NCBI GenBank assembly: GCA_002104905.1
Contig: MCFE01000069.1
Coordinates: forward strand, 123,923-187,922
DNA from: Basidiobolus meristosporus CBS 931.73
Lineage: Eukaryota; Basidiobolomycota; Basidiobolomycetes; Basidiobolales; Basidiobolaceae
Direction: 5' to 3'
DNA: 64,000 bases
Positions within the stretch are counted from its first letter, which is position 1; each line of letters begins with the position of its first letter. Shown here piece after piece: positions 1-12,892 of this stretch. The translations under genes and the position numbers were made by a program. The notes below the pieces were generated by a model. It was given only the letters and a program-made list of their open reading frames with translations, was not told where the DNA came from and searched no databases.

Positions 1-549
1 CAAAAGGAAATCCAGTGGTAATGATGGGATTGATGATAAAAGACCACTCAGATGAGTAAGTCATATTAAAATTGGTGGATGATTGTATGGAGGTTGTTTG
101 AATTGATTTGGCGCAATCTACATTATTTATCGGATTTTTAATGCATTATGATTAAATCTCCATCATTGCCATGTATCCCATCATCATGTTGCAAAAATCA
201 TTCACAAACAATGCCTTGGTACTTTTATTGATGCTTTACTCATAGGCCTATAATCAAATAGGAAATTGGCAATTGATATGATCTAATCCATGTCAACACA
301 ATCTGAGATGCATCATGCATAATGTATTGAAAATTCAACAATCACATTAGTTTTCATATATATATCAGACTTGTTCCGTTGGATAGTGTCACATAGTGCC
401 AGCCTGTTTAAGGTGCCGGATTGATCTGGCACCCTATGGCACTATCTGGCATTATAATTTCTACCATGATGCCAGTGGTATGATACAGTTACTGGTAATT
501 TTACTCAATCTTACTTATGTTGCTCAGAATAGTGCTTTCCTTGCTTTAT

Positions 550-1433
550 TTACTCTTCATAATGCTCCAGACACATTTCTCTCAGTGGATGTCTTCTTGT
601 ATGAACATACTGTGCATTAATAAGTATCTTAACTATTTTACCTATTCTGCTGTTTTCACCTATATATGACTCTCCTCTGTATTTACCTGCCAATATGCTG
701 AATCTCTTCAGATATCCAAATGTGTGCTCAACCCTTACTCTGAAATGATTAAATACCTTATTGTAGAGCTTCTGCTTCCTGCTAAGCACACCATTCCTTG
801 GCTTCCTATAAGCTGTTATACATCTAATCTCTGACAATCCTCTCCTATATAGGCTAAGTCTGCCATACATTTCTCCCCTCTACTGAATTCAGGATGATTC
901 TCTACCCAGAGTGCTTTGTCATGCCTACTTCCAGCAAATGGCCCACTAAACCAGATGATGTTACCCTCAATGTCAGACAGTGCTTGAAGCTTCACACAGT
1001 GTGCCTTGTACTTGCCAGAATAAAAGTGCCTCTGCCCTCTAGAAGGTCTGTTAATCCTCACTGGGAAGGTATCCAAAATACTCCTGATATGGTACCTGTT
1101 GCTGAACACTCTGGGATATGGAAGTCTATTGGAGCTTCTGAACCTAGTATTCCAAGCTTACTCTAAGTGATTCATACCCTCTGCAAGGTGGTTCTCCATT
1201 GCTGTCAGCTGGGAATGAGATCTTCTAGGACTTTTGTTGCCATGGATGGTGGGATGAGACCTTGTAGGGCAATAGTTCTTGTAATAGCAGAGAAGCTTAA
1301 CAAGGGATCTCCTTGAGTAGATTGGGGTTGATGGTCCACAGTACTTGGAATAGATCTCCTCTATTGTGTCAAAAGGAAATCCAGTGGTAGTGATGGGATT
1401 GATCAGAAAAGACCATTCAGATGAGTAAGTCAT
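550..1433 (-). pseudogene. DDE_Tnp_4-type transposase, broken
   Basis: The reading frame runs from 1433 to 550 with one in-frame stop near 1158-1160 and a frameshift near 820-870. The DDE_Tnp_4 (PIF/Harbinger, IS5-like) pattern is visible: a first acidic motif ILDTFPVRI, then YSGKYKAHCVK, the GSRHDKALW block, a second aspartate in MADLAYIG, and the glutamate in RVRVEHTFGYLKRF. The N-terminal part is likely the helix-turn-helix region. The family cuts and pastes its own element in the nucleus. About 290 codons is close to, or slightly short of, a full protein. Its first 22 codons recur at 67-1 in the outer copy. Confidence 0.75.
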
Positions 1434-1792
1434 ATTACAATTGATGGATGATTGTAAGGAGGCGGTTTGAATTGATTTGGCACAATCCGCGTTATTTATC
1501 TGATTTTTAATACATTATGGTTAAATCTCCATCAATTGCCATGTATCCCATCTTTATGTTGCAAAAATCATCTGCAAACAATGCCTTGGTACTTTTATTG
1601 ATGCTTTAATCATAGGTCCAGTATCAAATAGGAAATCTGCAATTGATGTGATCTGATCCGTGACAACGCAATCCAAGATGCATCATGCATAATATATGGA
1701 AAATTCAGCATTCACATTAGTTTTCATATATATTTCATATAAGACCAGGTTGATGCCAATATACCGCTGTATAAGTATCCAAATCCGTTGCT

Positions 1793-3055
1793 ATGGTCCC
1801 CATACCAAGCCTCAACTCATCTTTAGTACAACCCAGACAAAACCCATCCCCCAGCTCACAGGCGCGGTCCAGACCGGAGAAGTCAATGTTGGATCCGTTC
1901 AAGTTCTTGCCAAATGATTTTAGTATGGCCCAAGTGTCTATGATGATCCTTCATACAGATATTTGGGCACTACTGATTAATCTAGCAGAACTAGATACCT
2001 CAGAGAGTCGACAAAGATGGAAGAATTTGAGTAGAAAGCTGTGGCATGAGTTCTACATCAAGATGCCAGCCAATGTATGGAAAAAGATATATAACAAGAC
2101 AAGTATTGAAATCAAGAATGAGCTGAGAGTAAGGGGATTTGACAAAGAAGCCACGCAGGAACAAATTTGGGCGCAATTTGCACAGTACGGGCTGGACACA
2201 TCTGTTTGTGCCTCAACATTGGGAACCAAAGAGATTTTGAATGAGTTTTTGCCTCAAATGACTAATGTACTACGTGATATATTAGTAGAGCTAAGTGGCT
2301 TCCGAGAGCAATATACATAGGACTCATCCAGGCAACTGCTCCAAAGTATCAGACAGAGGGTAAGTGAATACCATGAGGAATCAGATGGTGAGCTCCAAGA
2401 GGAAGAATACAGACCGCAAGCAACATTGTCCAGATTGTGCCAGCACGCCTTGCTGGATTCCCTACCAACTCTTGCAACCACAGCGCGCCGGCGCATGTCA
2501 GTCCAGACCACGCCAACACCCTTTACCAGAACGCCCTGCGTCAAGTCAACGCGCATTGACTCTATGCACGTTGGGTCAACGCGCGCGCTTCAGACCAAAA
2601 CTACAAGAACTTGCCAAACTGCTCATTTAGACGCAAGTCCATTGGAGCGGACCGAGTCGCGTCAACATGTGGCATCACATTGAACTCAGCGAAGGGCCAT
2701 CTCAACGTGTCAAGGCGCGCCTGCGCGTGCCGTTTTGCCTGACCATCAGCAAGTTACTTCTGCTGAACTGACTGATGATGACCAACATGAAGTGCCTCAA
2801 CCACCAGAACCCTTGGCAAGTAAAAGATCAAGTCAGCGTGTGGCACTACAGGCCAGTTCAGTTGGTTCAGTTGGAGCAATTCAGCGCGGCCAAGCTGCTG
2901 CATTGCACTCATCAACTAGGAGGCAAAATACTGACTACAAATTCACAAGTAGCCAAGATGATAGTCAGCCAGGAGGTAGTATAGGTGTGCAAAGTGAGTC
3001 ACTACCAAATGCTTCAGTAGTAATCCCTGTGAGAAAAAAACCCAGGAGAAGATGA
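1793..3055 (+). pseudogene. Second ORF of the Harbinger-like element (inner copy), two stops
   Basis: One frame runs from ATG 1793 to the stop at 3053-3055 with only two internal stops, TAG at 2318-2320 and TGA at 2681-2683, so about 420 codons were once open. The middle is helical and Trp/Lys rich (RQRWKNLSRKLWHEFY). The later part is Gln/Ser/Pro rich and the end is strongly basic (VRKKPRRR), as in a nuclear protein. PIF/Harbinger elements usually carry a DNA-binding accessory protein in this place, but I see no clear Myb/SANT domain, so the role is inferred from position only. It is conserved in the outer copy, which argues that it was a real element gene. Confidence 0.55.
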
Positions 3056-3857
3056 TGAGATTGCTTTGAATTGCTATTATTTGTAATGATCCCAACAACC
3101 CATTTTTTTTGCGATCCAAATCAAGCCTTTGCAAATCAGTGATCATCAAATTTTTGATATAAGTAATATCAAGGTCATCTCATATCTGAGACAGAACCCC
3201 TATAAATAAACACCCTGCATATATATACATCATCTGTAATACCAGTGCAGCTATTGGATCTGTTTTGCACCTACCCAATTGCTTGTGTGCTAGCTATGAC
3301 ACCTTGTCCAATCACTAGGATCAGGGATTTACTTGCTCAATGGGCAAAATGGGATATTTGATGGCAAATCAGGTAGCTTTTTCAGTAGTCAATGAGCCAA
3401 TTAGGGGCTGCCAGCTTCAGGATACTTTTGGACCAATAAACCACTGAGTTACCGTCCAATTGGAGTGAGGGTAACCAAGATGGTAAGTATCAGTGTAGTT
3501 TATAGTGTGATACACATTTATTTCCATTTACATTAAAGAAACATATCCAAATACTGGATTTTACCTGCCATTATAGCGGTATCCAATCGCACACGTGATG
3601 CAAACATTACAAGTTGGCGCAATCATCCGTGCCAACCTCATTGTGTCAGATTGTGCCATAGTGTGCAAGATTGTCCCGCATAGTGCAAAATTGTCCAAGC
3701 ACCATCCTGCCTTCTGGTAGCTATAATATTGCGCCCAACTGTTCTTTACAACCACAGATTGCACCGTGCGCCCTGGCACAGTACAATGGAACAAGTCTAT
3801 CATATAAGATCAGTTTGATGCCAATATACTGCTGTATAAGTATCCAAATCTGCTGCT

Positions 3858-5101
3858 ATGGTCCCCATACCAAGTCTCAACTCATCTTTGGTACAACCCA
3901 GACAAAACCCATCCCTCAGCTCACAAGCGCAGTCTGGACTGGAAAAGTCAATGTTGGATCTGTTTGAGTTCTTGCCAAATGATTTTAGTATGGCCCAAGT
4001 GTCAATAATGAGCCTTCATACAGATATTTGGGCACTTCTGATTAATCTAGCAGAACTAGATACCTCAGAGAGTTGACAAAGATGGAAGAATTTGAGTAGA
4101 AAGCTGTGACATGAGTTCTACATCAAGATGCCAGCCAATGTATGTAAGAACATATCTAACAAGACAAGTATTGAAATCAAGAATGAGCTGAGAGTAAGGG
4201 GACTTGATGAAGAAGCCGTGCAGGAACAATTCTGTGTGCAATTGCACAGCACAAGCCGGATGCATCTGTTTGTGCCTCAACTTTAGGAACCAAAGAGATT
4301 TTGAATGAGTTTATGCCTCAAATGACTAATGTACTACGTGATATATTAGTAGAGCCAAGTGGCTTCTGAGAGCAATATACACAGGACTCATCCAGGCAAC
4401 AGCTCCAAAGTATCAGACAGAGGGTAAGTGAATACCTTGAGGAATCAGATGGTGAGCTTCAAGAGGAAGAATACAGACCACAAGCAGCATTGTCCAGATT
4501 GTGCCAGTACACCTTGCTGGATTCCTTACCATCTCTTGCAACTACAGCATGCCGGCACACATCAGTCCAGACTGCGCCACAACCCTTTACCAGAATGCCC
4601 TGCATCAAGTCAATGCCATTGAGTCAGCATGTGCTTCAGAGCAAAACTACCCAAACTTGCCAAACTGCTCATTTAAACATGAGTCCATTGGAGCAGACCA
4701 AGTCATGTCAACATGCAGCATCACATCAAACTCAGCCAAGGGCCATCTCAATGCATCAAGTTGCACCTGCACATGCCATTTTGCCTGACCATCAGCAGGT
4801 TACTTCTGGTGAACTGACTGATGATGACCAACATGAAGTGCCTCAACCACCAGAACCCTTGGCAAGTAAAAGATCAAGTCAGCGCATAGCACTCCAGGCC
4901 GGTTCAGTTGGTTCAGTTGGAGCAATCCAGCGCGGCCAAGCTGCTGCATTGCACTCATCAACTAGGAGGCAAAATACTGACTACAAATTCACAAGTAGCC
5001 AAGATGATAGTCAGCCAGGAAGTAGTATAGGTGTGCAAAGTGAGTCACTACCAAAGGCTTCAGTAGTAATCCCTGTGAGAAAAAAACCCAGGAGAAAATG
5101 A
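3858..5101 (+). pseudogene. Second ORF of the Harbinger-like element (outer copy), decayed
   Basis: This is the counterpart of the 1793-3055 ORF. The start at 3858 matches MVPIPSLNSS, the frame closes at 4076, and a frame shift separates it from the long C-terminal open stretch 4490-5101 (about 200 codons), which keeps the same Gln/Ser-rich body and basic VRKKPRRK end. Against the inner copy many CG dinucleotides have become TG or CA. Function unknown. Confidence 0.55.
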
Positions 5102-5841
5102 TGCAATTGCCTTGATTTGCTATTATTTGTAATGATCCCAACAACCCATTTTTTTGCAATCCAAATTGAGCCATTGCAAATCAGTGATCATCAAATTTTT
5201 GACACAAGTAATATCAAGGTTGTCTCACATCTGAGACAGAACCCCTATAAAGAAACACCCTGCGTATATTTACATCATCTGTAATACCAATGCAGCTATT
5301 GGATCTGTTTTGCACCTACCCAATTGCTTGTGTGCTAGCTATCACACCTTGTTCAATCACTAGAATCAGGAATTTACTTGGTCAATGGGCAAAATGGGAT
5401 ATTTGATGTCAAATCAGGTAGCTTGTTTAGTAGCTAATGAGCCAATTGGGGGCTGCCAGCTTCAGGATACTTTTGGTCCAATTAACCACGGAGATACTGT
5501 CCAAGTGGAGTGATAGTAACCAAAATGGTAAGTATCAGTGTATTTATAGTGTGATACACATTTATTTCCATTTACAATAAAGAAACATATCCAAATATTG
5601 GATTTTACCTGCCATAATAGAGGTATCCAATTGCGCACATGATGCAAACATTACAAGTTGGCGCAATCATCCATGCCAACCTCATTGTGTCAGATTGTGC
5701 CATAGTGTGCAAGATTTCCGCACATAGTGCAAAATTGTCCAAAAACAATCCTGCCTACTGGTAGCTATAATATTGCGCCCAATTGTTCTTTACAACCACA
5801 GATTGCACCATGCACCCTGGCATGGTACAATGGAACAAGTC

Positions 5842-8800
5842 AAATAAGCACTTATTGAAAAAATCTAATTTGTTTTGCTCTGATTCAATCCTGACAATTG
5901 GTGGACTTGAGATCAGGTTTTTGTCAACATCTGATGTCATTTTTTGTGAAAATTTTGAGTTTTCATCAAACAAAATGTCCCTGAATTTGATCAGCTTCTT
6001 TGCCTTGGTATCATAGTGTTGGTGTACTTCACTCTCATTGCAATAGCCCAAAAATATGCATTTGACACCTCTGGTGTAAATTTGACTGAACTCCAGGCAG
6101 TGTCTTAGCATGTTCTCTACACCCAAATATTCTTAGATATTCTGCACATGGTCTGTATCCATACCATGCTTCAAAGGGAGTAGAATCACAAACCATAGTA
6201 TTACAACTCCCATTGTAAGGTATACAGCTGTGGCAAGTGATTCTGCTCTAATATTATAGGTTGATCTATGTTCATGATACTAAATCTTACCATATCAATT
6301 ATTGATCTGCTTCCACAGTCTGTTGCTCTACTTTGCCTTGGGGAGTATGGTATGCTGTAGTGGGATGACAGTGATACCCACTGACAGATGTGATCATTCC
6401 CATATTTTCTACTTCCCTATTTCTCTACTACACTTATTTTAGTTTTGTCCCATTTGGCTTACCTGATCAGTACTATCCCACAAGCTGGTTGACTATCACA
6501 CCTGCTTACCTTGTTGCATAGGTTATTCCTCACTTTATGAAAGATTACTTGCAGCAAGTGCTTCTATATTTGGCAAGTACCCATGTCAGTAGCTGTGACA
6601 TGTGATCAACCCATGCACCATCCCTACCATTTACATACCATATACGGTATCCCTATGTTATGCAGGTTTCTGGGTACTGTTTCCTGATTGGTTGGATGTG
6701 CTGTGCCTCTTAGAACCTTCAGGCACCTACTTAGAGCATTCTTAGGTCATTCTGATGTCATTAAGATTTCTATTTCATATCCAGAACCAACTGGGACACC
6801 ATAATTGGTAGTCACTTAGCCAGTGAGAAAAGTATATAAGGGAGGCTATCCCTCAACAATATATCATCATCCCTTTTATCAATATACTAACTTGTTGATT
6901 GGTGCAATCACTGCTACCTGCCACTACCTGAACTTCCAACCCCAGACCACAGGTCACTTCCAGGAAACCATGCTGACAGCCAACTGACCTTGGAGGCACT
7001 ACTTGCAAGGAACACTTAGAGTAGGTATCTTTTATTTTATTTGATCCTTTCCAAGTTTGTTCTTGGGCAGGCAAAGATACTTTTCTGTCTTTGTAACTAT
7101 TGACCACTGCTGCATTCTTATCAAGTCCCTGCTGGTGGAGTTTACAGTTGTTTTTACTTTGGAAGCTTTAGTACTTTGTCATCTCAAAGGAAGTTGAACC
7201 CAGCATATACTTTTGTTAAGACACAAACTAAGTTGAGGATTGTAGCTCAATAGTTCTCCCTTGACAAGCTTGTGGCTTTATTCCCCATCACATTAGTTTA
7301 GAGACAGAACCCAAGTATTCCTAGCAAGCTTTTGCCAGAGGTTATCACACTCAGCAAATACCCCACACACAAAACACTTGGGAAGTGTTGGATGTATATC
7401 TCCCTTGGACTTATACACCACCACAACACAGTCTCTTGCTTGATTTAATGTATTTTGCAGAAGTGGATAAAGAATTTTTAGGTATATTCTCCACCAGTTT
7501 TTCCCTCTAACATGGCTTTGAGCTCCCTGAGCTTTGACAGAGCTTCTTCCTTTCTCTCCAAGAAGTAGACCTATATGTATCTAGTATAACCATCAATCAA
7601 AGTGATTAAATACTTCTTCCTGCCTAAGGATAAATTTTACATAGGCCCACATAGATCTGAGTGAATTAGATCTAATTTTTTCTTAGTTTTGATTAGCCTA
7701 GAGCTCTTCAATGGCTGTATGGCTTGCTTCCCATAAATACAGGCTTCACAGTCCTCCAAGTTAGCTGGGAGAGCAGTTTTTTTTCAAAAATTAGCTGATT
7801 TTGGATCATTTTGCATAAATAATCAAAATGGATGTGTCCAGTTCTCCTGTGCCAGTTGGTGTCTCTTCACTTATATTACTTATATTGGCATTCATGTATG
7901 ATGGCATTTTGGGCACCATTATGATCAGTGATTCTGCAACTTGAATTGTCAAAACTGCAACAGAGTTGTTCTGCAGTGACCTTACTTACAGATAGTAGGT
8001 TGTTGGCTATTTCTGGTACATAAAATACTTCTTTAATGGTAAGGGTATGGCTTCCTTCACTATGTCTAAGGCTTACCTGAATAGTTCCTTCTCCTACTGC
8101 ATGAAGTGTTCTATTGTCCCCCATGAAAACCTTCTTAGTTGGAATTTCTAGATATTAGGTGAGAAGTACTTTTTGGTGTGTAAAGTGTTCAGATGCTCCA
8201 GAGTTAATATGACATGTCTGAGAGTCCTTGTGTGGGGTCATATTTAGTGCAGGTATGAGTAGTCTATCTTCAGTTGTTGCAGCATTTCCATATTCAGGCT
8301 TTTTCCACTGACTATCTCTCATTTAAAGTACCAGTCTGATGTGTGTCCTTTCCTTGTGCAGTAGTTGCAAAACAAGTTGGTATTGCCTTAAGAAGGTCTT
8401 GGGCATCTCCTTGGTTGGCTATCATGTCTTATTAAAGCATCTTCTTTTTCATTTGTATTGGCACCAGATTTTCCTAATTTTTTATCCAGGAGCCTGCCAT
8501 GTACACAATTTAAGATCAAATCTACAGTTATGGACTCTTAGGCTGATACAAAGCCCAAAACCTCTCTGTCAGGCTATTCAGGCTTGTTACTATTATATCC
8601 TCATCAGTAGCTGGTATGCCCACCAATTCCATCTTATCCACCTGCAGGGTAACTCTGCTAATTGGATTTTTCATTTCTTCTGCTGGCAGCATCTTCGTAG
8701 TAAAGAATTCTCATCTAAGATGCTCTTTCTTGGCAGCTGAACATGACTGGTAGTTGTCTTCTAATGCCTGCCAGGAATTTTTTGCTTTTTTTGCTCTTGA

Positions 8801-9162
8801 GCATTGAGTTAGCAATTTGTCTTTGACATAAAGGCAAATGCAGCTAAAGACAGTTTATTCTCTCTTCTGGTACTTTAAGAAATCCGGTCACATGTTTTGA
8901 GGAGGGCTTTCTTCTCCCATGGCAATATCCTCCGGCCTCATTCTTGTAGCTGCATCTTCAAATGTACCTTCCACACTTGGAAGTCAGATCTATCCAGCAT
9001 TTCAGCAGAGGGAAGAATTGCTGTAATAGCAGTAGTAGACATTGCAGAGAGTGACAGCCTGGGGCTCATAATCTGTTGTAGAGTCTTAGAGATATTGGAA
9101 GTTATTGGCAGAACAAGTAGATTTTGTGGTTTTCACTCAATGATTTATTGAAATGTAAAAGT
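5842..9162 (-). mobile_element. Degenerate Ty1/copia element, antisense, with an insertion
   Basis: Read on the minus strand it matches the better copy at 58637-61742. The LTR remnant is 9162-9074, then the primer site (CTGGGGCTCATA near 9059-9070 on plus), gag 9060-8130, the GAG-pre-integrase region 8124-7876 (MGDNRTLHAVGEGTIQ), integrase 7870-7431 and 6352-6000, and the linker after integrase to 5842. Many stops and frameshifts. It is cut at 5842 by the Harbinger-like element and at 9163 by another copia LTR. An unrelated block of about 1.08 kb (6353-7430) splits the integrase. Confidence 0.8.
6353..7430. mobile_element. Insertion inside the copia integrase, LTR-like
   Basis: Copia homology stops at GGGGAGTATGGTA (about 6340-6352) and resumes at GTCTCTTGC (7431). 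The inserted 1.08 kb starts TGCTGTAG and ends CAACACA, carries a TATA-like AGTATATAAGG near 6830-6840 and has no coding potential. This suggests a long solo LTR of another family. I could not find a clean target duplication, so the termini are uncertain. Confidence 0.4.
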
Positions 9163-9430
9163 TGTTGTAAAATTTGTAATTCCACCTAAATATTCACCTA
9201 ACTTAGTCACTTAGATCACTACCTTCAGATCCTAGAGAAAACTGACCAAACACCTTGTTGGGATTTACTTAGAATATTTTACCAAAATACCAGGTACCCA
9301 GAACATGAATAATTGATAAGTTGTCCAAATAGCCCCAAACTTTGTGCACATGTTTTGCATGGTACAATGGAGTATGTATAATCAACTTGCCCTCCCAATC
9401 ACTTCTGATATCTTCAAGACTCTTACAGCA
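9163..9430 (+). repeat. copia 5' LTR, internally deleted
   Basis: Aligns with the LTR at 58637-58986 from TGTTGTAAAATTTGTAATTCC to the end, but lacks the segment carrying the AAAGTATAAATAC promoter element. It begins inside the antisense LTR remnant 9074-9162, giving a head-to-head junction. Confidence 0.75.
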
Positions 9431-12400
9431 GGCTATGAGCCCCAAGCTGTCACTCACTTCATTGTCCACAACTACTATTACTGGAATATCTCTTTTTTGA
9501 AGAGCTAGATGAATCTCACTACCATGTGTGGAAGGTGAACTTAAAGATGCAGCCACAGGAATGAGGCCTTTGGGATATTGTCATGGGAGCAGAAAGCCCT
9601 TCTAAAGATGTAGGAACAGAAGCCTCAAGGTACATTACCCTATTAGTTGATGAGATGGAATCTTCAAGTGTACAAACAACTGATAAAGATATGATGGTCA
9701 CTATCCTGAATAGCCTCACAGACAAGCTTCAGGGCTCAATATCAGACTTAGTGACCAGAAATGAAGATCTGATCTAAATTATGTATATCAAAGTGTCCTG
9801 GATGAAGAATTAAGAAAATTAACCATTAATAAGAAGGAAAAAGAAAATGCCTTAATAAGCAATGCTAATCAAACAAGGAGGTACTCAAGATCCTTCAGAG
9901 GCAACAGCAAAAAAAATCACTACAAACAATGATTCTGAGATGGAGTGTATTGACTCTGGAGCATCTTGACACTTCAGACACCAAGAAGATTATTTACTGA
10001 ATTTCAAAAAATTTCAATTAGGAAGGTTCTCATGGGTGACAATGGAACTCTTGATGCAATTAGAGAAGGAAATATCCAAGTAATCCCTAAAAGAAGTGAA
10101 GAAAGCCACACACTTACCTCTGAAGCACTACTCTTTGTACTGAAAAAAGCCAAGAACCTACTATCTGTAAGCAAGTCCACAGCAACAGAACTCAGTTTCA
10201 GCTTTGAAATTCTGAATGCATGATCACTGGTCAAAATGGTATCCAAACTATATTAGGTATCAGAGATCAGAATCTCTACATGTTGACTTATATTTCATCA
10301 TATCTGGAAGCTAATATAAGTAACATAAGTGAAGAAACACCAATACTTTGGCACAGGAGGTTTGGACATATCAATTTTGATTTTTGCGCAAAATGATCAA
10401 AGATCAGCTGTTTTCCAGAGTAAACATTGATCCCTCACTAGTCTGAAGCACTGTGAAGCCTGCATATATGGGAAACAAGACAGATAATTGTTGAAAGCTG
10501 TGGGTTAACTTAAACTAGGAACAAATTAGATCTGATTCACTCAGATCAGCGTGGACCTATTAGACATTTTTCCTTGGGTAGGATGAGTTACTTGATCACT
10601 TGTATTGATGATCATACAAGATACACATGGGTCTCCTTCATGGAAAGAATGCAAGAAGCTCTGTCAAAGTTCAGGGAGCTTAAAGCCACAATGTACAGCA
10701 AAACTGATGAAAAAATCAGGAAAACCACTCAGATAATATTGGGTAATATACCTTGAAGTTCCTCATCCATTTCTGTAAAGCTCATGGGAAAAAGCAAGAG
10801 ACTACTGTACTATACTCCCCACAGCAAAATGGAGTGAAAGAATCTATAGACAGATCAATAGTTGATATAGCAAGATATATCAGCCATTTTCAATAATATC
10901 CCATGGGTTTAGGGCAGTATCTGTTGGTACTTCTGTATACTTTAAAAGTAGGTTTTATAGCAGGATACTTTGTGACTCTACATCATTTGAGGCATGGTTT
11001 GTATATTGCTCAAGTACAGAACATCTAAGAGTATTTGGGTGCAAGCATATGCCATGAAACTGATAAGAAATCAGTCAAAATTTGAGCCAAAAGGTGCAAG
11101 TTGCATACTCTTGGACTACTGCAATGAACGTAATCCAAATAGACTTTGTAAGCCAAAGCAAATAAGCTGATCAAGTATACGGATATGCTGTGTGATGACA
11201 ATTCAAATTTTTGCAAAAAATGGCATTCAATAATGAGGGAATTCCAATTGCATGTCCACCAATTCTCATTATTGAGTAACAGCAAAACAGGGAAAGCTTT
11301 CTTAACTCCAGCGGACCCTATAAGTGTGGTTCAACCAGTATCAGTACCAAGAAGTACTCCAGAGGCTGTTATTTGGTATTACAAACCAGGGGCTCCAACC
11401 AAACCAGAAATAGCTCAAATTACTATAACAATGAGGGTGCAAACTTAGCTTATGTCTATTCATTCCATACTGATGAGCTGCAGACTGTGAAAGGGGCCCT
11501 GAATAGCCCTGACACAAAGGTTTGGATATTTGCAATCACCAAAAAGGATCAGGCCTTATGGAAAATTAACCGTGGGACTTAGTGAAATTACCAATCAACT
11601 AATAATCCATTTGATGCAGATGGGTCTTCAACACAAAATACCAAGCAGATGACACAATTGAAAGATATAAAGCAAGACTTTTGGCCAAAGGCTACTTTCA
11701 AATAAAAGGATTTGACTATAGTCAGACCTATGTGCAAGTATCCAAATTTAATTCCATCAGATTAATATTGGTTATTGCAGCTAAATATAGATTTTTTGTA
11801 CATTATATGGATACAACAGCTGCATTTTTGAATGGGGAACTTGATGAGGATGTATACTTGGGCCAGCCTGATGTGTTGGAGGACCAGGATAACTCCACTT
11901 GGTCTGCATGCTTAAAAAATCACTTCATGGCCTTAAACAATAACTAACAGCCTGAAACTGCAAGATAGACTCATATTTAGATTCATTAAGTTTCCAAAGG
12001 AGTAATGTTGGCTATATTATCTGCTATAAGCCAGATAAAGCAAATCCATCCCATCTAAGGAATACAAGATGTTCATTCTAAGAGAACTCAGCTACTACTT
12101 AGGGATGAAGTTCTCCATAGACAGATGGATCCAGACTATCACCCTAAATCAGTCCAAATGTATTCAAGACATACTTGAAAATTATCAAGTGGAAGACTGT
12201 AGACCAGCAGATATTGCAATGGAGACAAACCTTAGTCAAGACCCAACCAAATTAAGAGAGCTTGGTGCCTTCTGAAAGCCCAGAACCCTCTTAACAATCT
12301 ATGGCTGGCAGTCTAATGTATATAATACTTGGAACACATCCAGATATCTCATATTTAGTAGGAGTTGCTGGCCAGTATAATTAGAACTATGGATCTGACT

Positions 12401-12892
12401 ATATTGCAGAGGCTGAGCAGATTTTAGATACATAAAAGGAACTATTGATACCAGCTTAAGGTACACCTTTAAGGATTCAGAACATGATCTTATGGGATAC
12501 TGAGATGCAGACTGGTGACAAAATTCAGGACACAGAAGAACCACTACAGAGCCAGAGTATATGGCAGCCTGTGAAACTACAAAAGAAGCAATGTGGTTGA
12601 GAAAGCTTCTCAAAGGTTTAGGCCTATGTCAAATGCTCTCAATTACTTTATTTCAAGATAAATAAGGATGTGCACAACTAGGCAGAAATCCAACTTTCCA
12701 TGTGGTATTAAGCACATGGATATTAGATTTCTTTTCATATTTAAAGCTACAGAGAATAACTCAGTTAACTTAGTTTACTGTACTACAAATGAAAGATTGC
12801 AGGCATATGACCAAACCAATAGCTAGAGACAAATTTGAATTTCTTAGGCCAGAATCAGGACTAGTCAGCATGAGCATTTTGCTGTGTAGTAA

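Larger units (their letters stand above)
368..3797. mobile_element. Inner Harbinger-like DNA transposon (complete, 3.43 kb)
   Basis: The element starts GACTTGTTCCGTTG at 368 and ends CAATGGAACAAGTC at 3797, giving 14-15 bp terminal inverted repeats with one mismatch. It is flanked by TATCA at 363-367 and 3798-3802, a probable 5-bp target duplication. Because the element could start one base further out, a 3-bp ATC duplication is an alternative. It carries a DDE transposase gene on the minus strand and a second, unrelated ORF on the plus strand, the two-gene layout known for PIF/Harbinger elements. Both reading frames are broken, so this copy is not autonomous. Confidence 0.8.
1..5841. mobile_element. 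Outer copy of Harbinger-like DNA transposon, interrupted by an inner copy
   Basis: Positions 1-367 and 3798-5841 are the two halves of one element whose left end lies before the window. Positions 1-67 match the first codons of the transposase seen at 1433-1370, and 68-360 match 1441-1735 closely. The right half matches 1738-3797 almost throughout. The right end reads GGAACAAGTC at 5832-5841, the inverse of the inner copy's left terminus. Beyond 5841 the sequence is copia, so the element inserted into a retrotransposon. It is more CpG-depleted and more diverged than the inner copy, so it looks older. Confidence 0.8.

Noticed and set aside
1735-5841. Tandem duplication of a 2-kb unit
   Set aside because: Terminal inverted repeats and TATCA flanks show nested insertion instead.
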